A DNA stretch of 64,000 nucleotides from Bacillota bacterium (GTDB lineage Bacteria > Bacillota > Clostridia > Acetivibrionales > DTU013): the NCBI GenBank assembly GCA_023412915.1, contig JAEZRE010000010.1, positions 42,651 to 106,650 on the forward strand. Direction: 5' to 3'. The position numbers and the translations under genes were made by a program. Numbering within the stretch: position 1 is the first letter of the stretch; every line of letters starts with the position of its first letter. The notes below the pieces were generated by a model. The model was given only the letters and a program-made list of their open reading frames with translations, had not been told where the DNA came from and did not search any database. Below, piece after piece: positions 43,887 to 52,316 of this stretch.

Positions 43887-45329
43887 ATGAAAAAACAGAT
43901 TTATGTGACCAGGATGCCGGATAAACCGGGGTCATTCATGCTTGCATCCAAAATCGTAATGAAAAACCATGGTAACATAGTCCGCGTCAGCTATAACAAG
44001 GCTATCGACGTCAGGACACTGTTCATAGACGTCGAAGCGGAACAGGAGAACCTCGACAGGATAGCAAGGGAATTGGCGAGCATAGGGTACCTGAATGATT
44101 CTCTCGAGGACGCAAGGGTAATCGTTATAGAAATCAAAATCAAGGATGAACCTGGAGGCGTCTATCCGGTGCTGAAGATACTCGAGCAGTACGATATCAA
44201 TATCTCGTACATGAATTCCTATTCGAACGGCACGCCGTATCAGAACTTTAAAATGGGTCTGCTGATAGAGAACCCCGATATGATAAAGCTCATACTGGAC
44301 GATATAAGCGAGCTGTATCAGGTAGACATAATCAACTATAACAATCTTGAAAACACGCTGGACAATACGATTTTCTACATTCGGCTCGGAAACGATATAC
44401 AAAAGCTGCTCGGGCTAAGCATGGAAAAGACGATGGAGTTCATATCCGAAGCCAACAGGAATCTTCAAATGCTGCAGGACAAGGGCGAAAACCCGGAAAA
44501 GGTGTTCAATTACGTCAGGCGCTTTGCGGAATTCGTTTCCTCTCACAAGGGAGAAAGCTTCCATGCGGATATCAGCAGGTACGATATAAGCCCCGGTATC
44601 AGGCTTCATGTGATCGAGCCGCCCTGCGGCAGCAATACGTATATATTCGAGCAGCCGGACGGGCTTTTGTTTATCGACACGGGCTTCGCCGTTTATGCCG
44701 ATGAAATGCTCGCGATATTCCGCAGCCTGTTCCCGGGCTTTGACGAACGCAGAAAACGCATACTTGTTACACACGCGGACGTCGATCACTGCGGTCTGCT
44801 GTCGGTCCTCAAGGACGCGGATATATACCTGAATCAAAAGAGCGCGGACAGCCTTGTCAGGCAATTCAACGGCGAGCCGGATTACAGGGAGCTCAACAAT
44901 TTCTTCATCGGTTACAGCAAGCTGAGCAGGATAATAACGGACTATTCGCCGCCGTCGCCCGACAGGTTCCGTATTTTGGGCCATGATGTGCCCGAGGAGC
45001 ATCATGAACTGCTGCATATCGACACTTTCGAATTCGGCGATATCGAACTGGAAATATACGAGGGAAGCGGAGGACATCTTTTCGGCGAAATGGTCTTCCT
45101 TTGCAAAAAACACCGCCTTGTGTTTACGGGAGACATATATGTCAACATAGACGGACTATCTGAGGAAAGAGCCGAATTCAACTCTCTCGCGCCTTATCTC
45201 ATGACGAGCGTCAACACGAATTCAGGTTATGCCGCAAATATGCGCAGCGAGGCTTTCAAGCTGATCGACGGCGTGGGCAGGGACGGTTTCAGGATCTTCG
45301 GCGGGCATGGAGCGGTAAAAACGCTATAG
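43887..45329 (+). CDS. ACT-ACT domain protein fused to a metallo-beta-lactamase-fold domain
   Basis: 480 residues. Two ACT-like modules (about 1-70 and 75-150; the second EIKIKDEPGGVYPVLKILEQYDINISYMNSYS is typical) precede a helical linker (about 165-225) and an MBL-fold domain (about 230-480). The metal motif is HADVDH (296-301), the second His of the usual HxHxDH being Asp, followed by GGHLFGE, TGDIYVN and GGHG. Amino-acid sensing by ACT modules could regulate the hydrolase/oxidoreductase domain (inference). It starts 12 bp after an AGGGGAGAG ribosome site. Confidence 0.8.
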   Translation: MKKQIYVTRMPDKPGSFMLASKIVMKNHGNIVRVSYNKAIDVRTLFIDVEAEQENLDRIARELASIGYLNDSLEDARVIVIEIKIKDEPGGVYPVLKILEQYDINISYMNSYSNGTPYQNFKMGLLIENPDMIKLILDDISELYQVDIINYNNLENTLDNTIFYIRLGNDIQKLLGLSMEKTMEFISEANRNLQMLQDKGENPEKVFNYVRRFAEFVSSHKGESFHADISRYDISPGIRLHVIEPPCGSNTYIFEQPDGLLFIDTGFAVYADEMLAIFRSLFPGFDERRKRILVTHADVDHCGLLSVLKDADIYLNQKSADSLVRQFNGEPDYRELNNFFIGYSKLSRIITDYSPPSPDRFRILGHDVPEEHHELLHIDTFEFGDIELEIYEGSGGHLFGEMVFLCKKHRLVFTGDIYVNIDGLSEERAEFNSLAPYLMTSVNTNSGYAANMRSEAFKLIDGVGRDGFRIFGGHGAVKTL

Positions 45330-45381
45330 AAAAAAGGTGTCTGGCTGACTAAATACAACCGGGCATAAGCCTCAGGGTCGT

Positions 45382-46071
45382 TCAGAAGATTACAAGCAAC
45401 GTACAGACAACTGAAATAGCCGTATCCAACAGGAGTTTGACCAAAAGATGCGAATGGCTCATCCATTTATTCCATTTCAGTTTGAATTGCAGTAAAAAGA
45501 TTACTGCCGCAACAACCAGCAGTAAAAAATAATATGGCGAAAAAACAAAGGTCAGATAAAAAACCACTGCTGTATAAAGTCTGGTGAGTATGCCCACCTG
45601 CTTTTCACCTTCTTTAAAAAAGGTGTTGTCTGAACGGGGAAATAGAGCGGACAATATAAACTGGGTAAGGACTGCCGAGAAAGAGGTCACAAGGACAAGA
45701 ACAATAAGCAGCATGACAGTTCTGTAATCGAGCAGCTGCGAAATTTGGTAATCCGCTGCCTGTGAAATCAAAAAGAGCAGCAGAATATGCAGGAGCTGGT
45801 CAAATAAAAAGCCCTGCAGCTCTGATAAATGCAAGAAGCCCATAATATCTTTCTTATGAAAATCAAGGACAAAATGCGTCGCGCCATTTAACAAGACAAG
45901 AAAAATTAGCGGGGTACCGAAGCTGTATGAAAAAATCAGGATGCAAAAAGTGACGACAAGGACATGCAACAAGTTCCAGCTCCAGCGTCGGCCCTTATTT
46001 TCCGCGATTTTATCCGTTTGCAATACGAAGTCACCTATAAGATGTCCCAGTAATAAGTAATAAAATGCCAT
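45382..46071 (-). CDS. DUF3307 membrane protein
   Basis: 229 residues with about six membrane helices. The N-terminus LLLGHLIGDFVLQTDKIAENK (His/Asp/Gln cluster) is the hallmark of the DUF3307 family; its role is unknown. No partner gene is adjacent. It starts with ATG 46071 after GGTGTAAGGC-like purines. Confidence 0.8.
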   Translation of the reverse strand: MAFYYLLLGHLIGDFVLQTDKIAENKGRRWSWNLLHVLVVTFCILIFSYSFGTPLIFLVLLNGATHFVLDFHKKDIMGFLHLSELQGFLFDQLLHILLLFLISQAADYQISQLLDYRTVMLLIVLVLVTSFSAVLTQFILSALFPRSDNTFFKEGEKQVGILTRLYTAVVFYLTFVFSPYYFLLLVVAAVIFLLQFKLKWNKWMSHSHLLVKLLLDTAISVVCTLLVIF

Positions 46072-46104
46072 GCCTTACACCGCCATTTTTGCTGTTTGTC
46101 AAAA

Positions 46105-46133
46105 GGCCTCCCGGACTTTTCGTCAAGGAGGCC
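46105..46133 (-). terminator. Terminator after secreted protein gene
   Basis: GGCCTCC (46105-46111) and GGAGGCC (46127-46133) form a 7-bp stem. On the minus strand the continuation is TTTTGAC. It separates the two minus-strand genes. Confidence 0.6.
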
Positions 46134-46150
46134 CGTTTTAACAATAAGTA

Positions 46151-46570
46151 TTATGAAAATGCATACCGAGAGAAATGCTTAACCATGAATTTCTGATTAT
46201 CCACATGAACAAATATGTTTTTCCTTGATGTATAGTCATAAAGCAGTCCTGTATAATTATGAACTATTATCGTTACATCTTTTCTAAAAGCCGGTATATC
46301 CGGGGTAAATTGTATGCCGGGCACACCGTTGACTGCTGAAATTTCCACTTTAATTCTAACGGGAAGCCTGTTACCGTCAATAAAATCTCTGGGGAATTTA
46401 ATAGTTGCAAACCCTACGTTATAAACCCCGCCATGATGATCAACGGTTATTGTGCTTTGGTAAACAATCGGATTTTGTACATGGGTATTGCCATGTCCTG
46501 CGGCATATGCCGGAATTGTTGAAAATATAAACATCAGCAGTACAAGCATGAACGTTAATTTCTTAAACAT
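46151..46570 (-). CDS. Small secreted protein of unknown function
   Basis: 139 residues. An N-terminal signal peptide (about 1-23, cut after AYA) is followed by a beta-rich domain with a HDHHGG-like His cluster (VDHHGG, about 44-49). ZU5-like or GPS-anchored modules are not clear. No Cys. Extracellular, unknown function. Starts at ATG 46570 after AGGTGTAG. Confidence 0.65.
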   Translation of the reverse strand: MFKKLTFMLVLLMFIFSTIPAYAAGHGNTHVQNPIVYQSTITVDHHGGVYNVGFATIKFPRDFIDGNRLPVRIKVEISAVNGVPGIQFTPDIPAFRKDVTIIVHNYTGLLYDYTSRKNIFVHVDNQKFMVKHFSRYAFS

Positions 46571-46675
46571 ACTACACCTCCAAATTAAATAGGCTTTTAT
46601 TACTCTCTACAGTAATATTTTACCACCTGTCCGGCTTTCTTAAGAATGGTGTATAGTACCTATTTTTTTAAAAAA

Positions 46676-49600
46676 TTATAGGACCGTAATACTATTTTTG
46701 CCGTCTGTTATTTTATCGGTCCAGCGGCAGGCATCAACCTTCTTTATATATCCGGCAGCCTTTTCAAGGGCGGCGGCAGCTTCGGCGTCACAGCCCTCGG
46801 CCTGTAATACCTTGTGCTTGCCAAACCAGCATTTTGCAGACTCATAATCACATGCCAGCTTTTCGGCAATGCAAATCGCAGCGTCAAATAACTGCATTGC
46901 ATCCTCATACAGGCCTTTTTCCAGTAACATGCTGCCCTTATACCACATTGTCTTCAGCACTTTCTTTTCGTTCCTGCATTCGCTGAATATCTCAGAGGCC
47001 TTGTCATAATGTTCCATAGCCCGGTCGAAGCTGCCGGTCTGCTGTTCCAGGTACCCTTCGTACATATGGCAGTCACCGAGGCTTACAAGCTCATCCGCTT
47101 CTTCAAACAGGTCGCGGGCGGAATCAATCAATTCCGCAGCCTCCTTATACCTTTCACATATCAGATGAATTCTTGCAATGCCGATATAATTGACACCTTC
47201 TTCAACCGGCGCCTTTAAAACTCTCGCGAGCTCAAGAGAGGCATTGTAATATCTCTGCGCAGCTTCAAATTCACCGGTCTCACAGGCTATATCTCCGAGA
47301 TTTGTCAGGCTTACACATTCATAAAGCTTCGAACCTATTTCCTTTGATATTTCAAGAGATTCGTCGAATAAATTCCGGGCTGATATGAAAAATCCATTAT
47401 CCAGGTACAGTATTCCAAGGTTGATACATGCGGCTATTACACCTCTCTGATAGGAAAGCTTTTTGGAAATGTCCAGAGATTTGTTGAAGAATTCCAGAGC
47501 CTTGGATATCATCCCTGTAGAATGGTAGATGATGCCAAGATCGCCCGATACCCTCGCCATTATTTCAAGCAGTCTGTTCTTTTCGGCGTATTTGTATGAT
47601 TTGTTCATGTACGAAAGGGCATTGTCGATATCGCCTTTGATGAAATATATCATACCGGCATGTTTCATAGTCTCGGAAAGGCTCCTGTAATCACCTGTTT
47701 TCGATAAAGCCTTCTCCGCCTTCTTTGCAAGCGGCAAAGCGCCCGTGTCTCCTTTTATCCTAAGTATGTTGCATTTCAGCTGCAGCCACTTCCCGTAATT
47801 CAAGCCGTCCTCGCGCATACCCGGCTCAAGCTCGTCAATAATCTGCGCCGCATCGTCCAGCTTTCCCATGTCCTTGTAAACTTCGGCGATCTGAATTTTC
47901 GTATGATTGATGTCATCCGGCAGCATTGCATGCTCCAGAGCCTTGTACATCTGTTCCAGGGCTTCGTCATAATTGGCTTTTATAATATGGATATGGCCCT
48001 TTTCTTTATAGGCGCTAAATACCCGGTTGTCGGAGGATTTTTCACTACCCTGGCCTGCGCCGGCAAGCTCCAGGAACTTGTCGAAGTATTCCAGCGAGCC
48101 GTTGAGGTTGTAGCCGTCCTTCAGCTTCAGAGCAGCCTTTAAATAGTAATCCGCCGCTTTTTTGTGCATTCCGGCCTTGATAAAATGAATGCATATGGCT
48201 TCGTAATAGTTTTCAATATCTCTTGAGTAGGTTGTTTCAAGATATTCTCCAATTTTTTTGTGAAGCTCGGTCTTGTCCTTGTTGAGTATGCTGTCGTAAA
48301 TAACTTCTCTTTCCATTTCATGTGTAAACTCGTATGTTTTATCTATGTTTCTGGAGGAGGTATGAGTCGATTTAAGTTCGATAAGGTTCATCTGGACCGG
48401 AATTCCAGCGATGTCCTCACTGGTTATGGAGTTGTCCAGAAGATAGCTTACCAGAGAGTATGAAAATTCCTTCCCTATAACTGACGCAGCCTGCAATATT
48501 CTGAGGCTTGTCCCGTCAAGAGTAGATATATTGGAGCTTATCAGCTTCTGAATATTTTCAGGCAGCTTGCCGAGTTCTTTTTCATCGATGGCAGCCTGTC
48601 CATTTTTAACTGTACAAGTACCATTCCTTTTGATATTGGACAGCAATTCCTTAATAAACAAAGGATTGCCTTTTGTTATTTTTATTACTGAATCGAAAAG
48701 CCGGTCATCCACGCTTTCGGAATTCAAAAGAGCACAGGCAAGGTTTCTGACACCGGCTTTGGAAAGAGCGTTTAGCCTGAGATTGATCCTGCCTTCCGCC
48801 TCTGCTTGCAGCAATGCTTTAGGTTCGTATCTCGAAGAAAATATAAACACTGCTTTTGAATCCCTTATCATGGGTATAAGATCGTTCAATATCTGGATGG
48901 AGCCGTTGTCCGCCCAGTGCGCATCATCTATGATAAGTATCAGCCTGTGCTTACGGCAAAGATTTAAAAAAAACAATGCCAGCTGCTTCAATATCTCACG
49001 AAGGATGCTTTCATAATTCATAGATTCAAATATGCTCTGAAACTCCCTATCCCGTTCAAGGTCCAGGAGAAGCCCTAAAAAATCGTAGTTGTGCTTGATT
49101 TCTTCATCGGTGTAATCTGAAAGAATATAGTCCAGGAAGGAAATGAGCCTGTGCTTTTTCATATTCTCGCTGTCCATGGGATTAATATTCATAATACCTG
49201 CCAGTATCCCTGCGATCAGGCTGTAGGATTTGTTCTGGGAAATGGCGTTACATTCCACCCAAACCTGTTTCAGATCGTTGCCCAACTTATGGGTAAATTC
49301 CTTTAAAAGCCTTGTCTTTCCAAGACCCGCCTCGCCGGTTACAAATGTGAATTTCAGTCCCGTATTCATAGCTTCATTGAAAATCGCGTTCAATACCCCT
49401 ATTTCCTTCCCTCTTTCAATAAAGGAAAGCTCCTTGTCATAGAAATACTCGGAATTTACTCTTATGGGAGTGTAGCAATTGACCGGTTTTTCCCTGTTCT
49501 TTACTTTAACTTCAATAGGCTCCGAATATTCAAACTTGTCCCTGGTCTCCGAGTACACTGATTCCGATACGAGTATTACCCCTTCTCCCGCGCTGATCTG

Positions 49601-50221
49601 CAGCCTTTGAGCTGTGTTTACTATATCGCCCATCACCGTATAGTCCCGGTCGAAGTAATTCCCAACGCCTCCTGTGACAACAAGACCGTAATTTATCCCT
49701 ATGGATAAATTCAGTCTGACTCCTTTTGAAGAGAGCATGTTTGTCGAAAATTCCTGAACCAGGTTCATCATTTTCATCGCACACATTACTACTCTTTTAG
49801 CATCGTCGGTATGCGTATAATTGGCGCCGAAAAGCACCATTACACAATCGCCTATATACTTGTCGATAGTGCCGCCCAGCTCGTAAACCGGGCTTGTTAT
49901 GTAGTTGAAGCATTCATTGATGATTTCACGGACCTCTTCCGGATCAAGTTTTTCAGAAAGCGCCGTAAACCCCGAGACATCTGCAAACATAACGGCTGCG
50001 TTTTTTCTGCTTTCAGCCAGCTTTCCGAAATTTTCGACAGAGCTTAACTGTTCGGGGTCCGATATCCTGTTGCCGCAATTAAAACAGAACCTTGCAGTCT
50101 GAGGATTTGGAAAGCCGCACGCCGAACACCTGCCCGCGAACTTGACCCCACAGAACCGGCATTCACTATCATTTTCACTATTGAGTTTAAGTCCGCAATT
50201 AAAGCAAATCAAAATCCTCAC
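46676..50221 (-). CDS. Class III nucleotidyl cyclase with zinc ribbons, AAA ATPase and TPR array
   Basis: 1181 residues. Four CxxC pairs (C6/C9, C21/C24, C32/C35, C46/C49) form double zinc ribbons. A class III cyclase domain (about 70-240) has metal-binding FADVSG and the GGTIDKYIGD motif with Lys and Asp for adenine, plus GDIVNTAQRL for the transition state, so adenylate cyclase activity is likely. A STAND-like AAA ATPase (Walker A GEAGLGKT, about 290; Walker B LIIDDAHW) follows, then about ten TPR motifs to the C-terminus. Such proteins act as ATP-gated sensors. GTG start with a weak ribosome site. Divergent from the GAF kinase gene, sharing an inverted repeat. Confidence 0.9.
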   Translation of the reverse strand: MRILICFNCGLKLNSENDSECRFCGVKFAGRCSACGFPNPQTARFCFNCGNRISDPEQLSSVENFGKLAESRKNAAVMFADVSGFTALSEKLDPEEVREIINECFNYITSPVYELGGTIDKYIGDCVMVLFGANYTHTDDAKRVVMCAMKMMNLVQEFSTNMLSSKGVRLNLSIGINYGLVVTGGVGNYFDRDYTVMGDIVNTAQRLQISAGEGVILVSESVYSETRDKFEYSEPIEVKVKNREKPVNCYTPIRVNSEYFYDKELSFIERGKEIGVLNAIFNEAMNTGLKFTFVTGEAGLGKTRLLKEFTHKLGNDLKQVWVECNAISQNKSYSLIAGILAGIMNINPMDSENMKKHRLISFLDYILSDYTDEEIKHNYDFLGLLLDLERDREFQSIFESMNYESILREILKQLALFFLNLCRKHRLILIIDDAHWADNGSIQILNDLIPMIRDSKAVFIFSSRYEPKALLQAEAEGRINLRLNALSKAGVRNLACALLNSESVDDRLFDSVIKITKGNPLFIKELLSNIKRNGTCTVKNGQAAIDEKELGKLPENIQKLISSNISTLDGTSLRILQAASVIGKEFSYSLVSYLLDNSITSEDIAGIPVQMNLIELKSTHTSSRNIDKTYEFTHEMEREVIYDSILNKDKTELHKKIGEYLETTYSRDIENYYEAICIHFIKAGMHKKAADYYLKAALKLKDGYNLNGSLEYFDKFLELAGAGQGSEKSSDNRVFSAYKEKGHIHIIKANYDEALEQMYKALEHAMLPDDINHTKIQIAEVYKDMGKLDDAAQIIDELEPGMREDGLNYGKWLQLKCNILRIKGDTGALPLAKKAEKALSKTGDYRSLSETMKHAGMIYFIKGDIDNALSYMNKSYKYAEKNRLLEIMARVSGDLGIIYHSTGMISKALEFFNKSLDISKKLSYQRGVIAACINLGILYLDNGFFISARNLFDESLEISKEIGSKLYECVSLTNLGDIACETGEFEAAQRYYNASLELARVLKAPVEEGVNYIGIARIHLICERYKEAAELIDSARDLFEEADELVSLGDCHMYEGYLEQQTGSFDRAMEHYDKASEIFSECRNEKKVLKTMWYKGSMLLEKGLYEDAMQLFDAAICIAEKLACDYESAKCWFGKHKVLQAEGCDAEAAAALEKAAGYIKKVDACRWTDKITDGKNSITVL

Positions 50222-50260
50222 CCGTACTTTTTAGTATGATTGTAAAAGGAAAAAAATTGT

Positions 50261-50287
50261 CGTATACTGTAATTGCATAAGTATACG
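50261..50287. promoter_or_regulatory. Perfect inverted repeat between cyclase and histidine kinase
   Basis: CGTATACT (50261-50268) and AGTATACG (50280-50287) are exact inverted copies around an 11-bp spacer. The site lies midway in the 97-bp divergent intergenic region. TATACT on both strands also resembles a -10 box, so the repeat could be a common operator or the facing promoters. Confidence 0.5.
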
Positions 50288-50318
50288 GTCATTATATTTG
50301 TCGGCAACGGAGGCCTGA

Positions 50319-51638
50319 ATGCTAAATGATATTTTAAAGGAATTCAATGGCATAGGCATATCCCTTTCATCCGAAAAGGATACTTTGAAGCTGTTCGAGA
50401 AAATTATAAACAGTAGTATGAAGCTTACCTCGGCAGATGCAGGTACAATGTATATCGTTGTAGATAAAAAATCAGGCGATTGGTCCCATGTCAGAAACGG
50501 TTCAACCCAAGGGAAGCTTCTCAAGTTTGCAATCGCAAGGAATACGAGTATGGAGATCAGCCTCCAGGACTTTGCCGTACCCGTATCGAAAAAAAGCGTA
50601 TTCGGCTTTACAGTCATCTCGGGAGAGTCCCTCAGGATAAACGATGCCTATGTAATCGGCGATGAAGCCGAGTATAAACACGATAAAAGCTTTGACCTCG
50701 ATACGGGCTATCGTACTAAATCAGTACTGTCCATACCCATGAAAAACCGTGACAACGATATAACAGGTGTTATTCAGCTGATCAACAAAAAGAAAGCCTG
50801 GGATACAAAAATAGATTACCTCAAAAAAAATGTCGCCGATGAGCTTCTTCCTTTTACAGATGAAGACGAACTGATTATGAATTCTCTTGCTGGACAGGCT
50901 GCGGTTGCGCTGGAAAACAGCAAGCTTTATAAAGATATGCAGAGCCTGCTTCAGGAATATAAACAGCGGAACAGCCAGCTTGTTTATCTCGGCAGGGAAA
51001 TAATGAAGGCACACGAAGAGGAAAGAAAAAGAATAGCGCGTGAAATACATGACGGCCCTGCGCAATCCGTCGTTAACCTCTCATTCGTGGTTAAATTGTG
51101 CGAGAAATTTTTAGCCGACGGAAATATGGACAGGCTTACATCCGAAATGAGCGGCCTCAACGGTTCAATCCACTCTGTTGTTAAAGAGATAAGGACTATT
51201 ATTTATGACCTTAAGCCTTCTTATCTGGACGACGGTCTTATATGTGCGATTCAAAACTATATTGAAACCTTCTCCGTCTCAAATAATATCAATATAGAAT
51301 TTTCTTATTCCGGCGAAGATTCAAGTATAGAATATTACCTGACTTCAGCCTTGTTCAGGATAGTTCAGGAAGCTCTTTCAAATGTAAAGAAGCATGCGGA
51401 GGCTGAAGATATCAAAATTAAGCTGACAATTGCCAAGGCATGTATCAAGCTTGAAATAGCCGATAACGGGAAGGGCTTTGATATTGAAAAATTAAAAACA
51501 GGAAAATTCGATAAATTGGAGGGCGGCTTCGGCCTGCAGGGCATCCGTGAGCGTGTGGAACTTAACAGGGGTAGCATGTCGCTTTATTCGGCGCCCGGCA
51601 AAGGTACGAAGCTGCATATCGAGATACCACTCGGTTAA
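50319..51638 (+). CDS. GAF-domain sensor histidine kinase (HisKA_3/NarL type)
   Basis: 439 residues. GAF domain (about 15-200), HisKA_3 dimerisation helix with the phosphorylation motif REIHDGPAQS (His about 247), and a HATPase_c domain (N box NVKKHAEA, G1 DNGKGF, G2 GGFGLQGIRER). It is soluble, so the signal is intracellular. Usually paired with a LuxR-type response regulator; none is adjacent. The divergent gene is the class III cyclase. Starts ATG 50319 after GGAGGCC. Confidence 0.9.
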   Translation: MLNDILKEFNGIGISLSSEKDTLKLFEKIINSSMKLTSADAGTMYIVVDKKSGDWSHVRNGSTQGKLLKFAIARNTSMEISLQDFAVPVSKKSVFGFTVISGESLRINDAYVIGDEAEYKHDKSFDLDTGYRTKSVLSIPMKNRDNDITGVIQLINKKKAWDTKIDYLKKNVADELLPFTDEDELIMNSLAGQAAVALENSKLYKDMQSLLQEYKQRNSQLVYLGREIMKAHEEERKRIAREIHDGPAQSVVNLSFVVKLCEKFLADGNMDRLTSEMSGLNGSIHSVVKEIRTIIYDLKPSYLDDGLICAIQNYIETFSVSNNINIEFSYSGEDSSIEYYLTSALFRIVQEALSNVKKHAEAEDIKIKLTIAKACIKLEIADNGKGFDIEKLKTGKFDKLEGGFGLQGIRERVELNRGSMSLYSAPGKGTKLHIEIPLG

Positions 51639-51700
51639 AATGTCTCTTTATTTTAAGCCGGTCTTTATAGTATATTCAGCTCCGGGCTGACTCCCTTGTT

Positions 51701-52255
51701 TCAGGAGTCGTCCCGGACCGGTTCTCTCAAATCGACGATGACCGGTTTGTGCCCTGTGAATGGCAGAAATTTTCCCAATAGATCTGAAGTCCTTATTTTC
51801 AGGCTTGACGTGTTTATGCACGGATGGCAGCCAACATATTCGGATTCAGCTATCTCCCTGTCGATCAACAAACTGACCTTGTGCCCTTTATCATTCATAA
51901 GCCCGAGCACGCTGACCGAGCCGGGCGTTATATTGAGGAATTCCTCCATATAACCGGCGTCCGCGAAGGAAAGCCGTGAACTGCCTATCTGCTTCGATAC
52001 GTCCTTTGTTACGAACTTTTTGACTCCGGGCATCATCAGCAGGTAAAATTCCGTTTTAGACTGGGTGCATAAAAACAGATTTTTGCATATTTCAACGCCC
52101 AGTACGGCTTCAATATCGGCACAGTCGTCGTAGGACCCCGCGGAGCGGTGGTCAACCCTTTCAAACGGTATTCCGAGTTCTTCAAGCAGGTCGTACGTTG
52201 CAAGCTCTTTTGCCAGCCGGTCATTGACGGCCGGCCTTCCGTGCATCAGTTTCAT
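51701..52255 (-). CDS. Prolyl-tRNA editing protein (YbaK/EbsC/ProX family)
   Basis: 184 residues. The YbaK-like fold is shown by the KNLFLCTQ segment (catalytic Lys region), the LLMMPG.KKF strand and the GSVSVLGLMND loop. The family removes mischarged Ala or Cys from tRNA-Pro. ATG 52255 with GGAGG 5 bp upstream is used; an open frame reaches further to 52375 but has no site. Minus strand, following the REP-like element. Confidence 0.8.
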   Translation of the reverse strand: MKLMHGRPAVNDRLAKELATYDLLEELGIPFERVDHRSAGSYDDCADIEAVLGVEICKNLFLCTQSKTEFYLLMMPGVKKFVTKDVSKQIGSSRLSFADAGYMEEFLNITPGSVSVLGLMNDKGHKVSLLIDREIAESEYVGCHPCINTSSLKIRTSDLLGKFLPFTGHKPVIVDLREPVRDDS

Positions 52256-52287
52256 TTTTCTCCTCCAAAGTATCCATAATCGCTCCC

Positions 52288-52316
52288 TGAAACATAGGGA
52301 CGGTTCTTTTGTTTCA
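52288..52316. repeat. REP-like imperfect palindrome with GGGACGGTTC core
   Basis: TGAAACA (52288-52294) and TGTTTCA (52310-52316) enclose TAGGGACGGTTCTTT. The same GGGACGGTTC core occurs near 16190. Sequences of this kind are found scattered in clostridial genomes. It touches the end of the Cys-Ala protein gene (stop at 52314). Confidence 0.5.
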
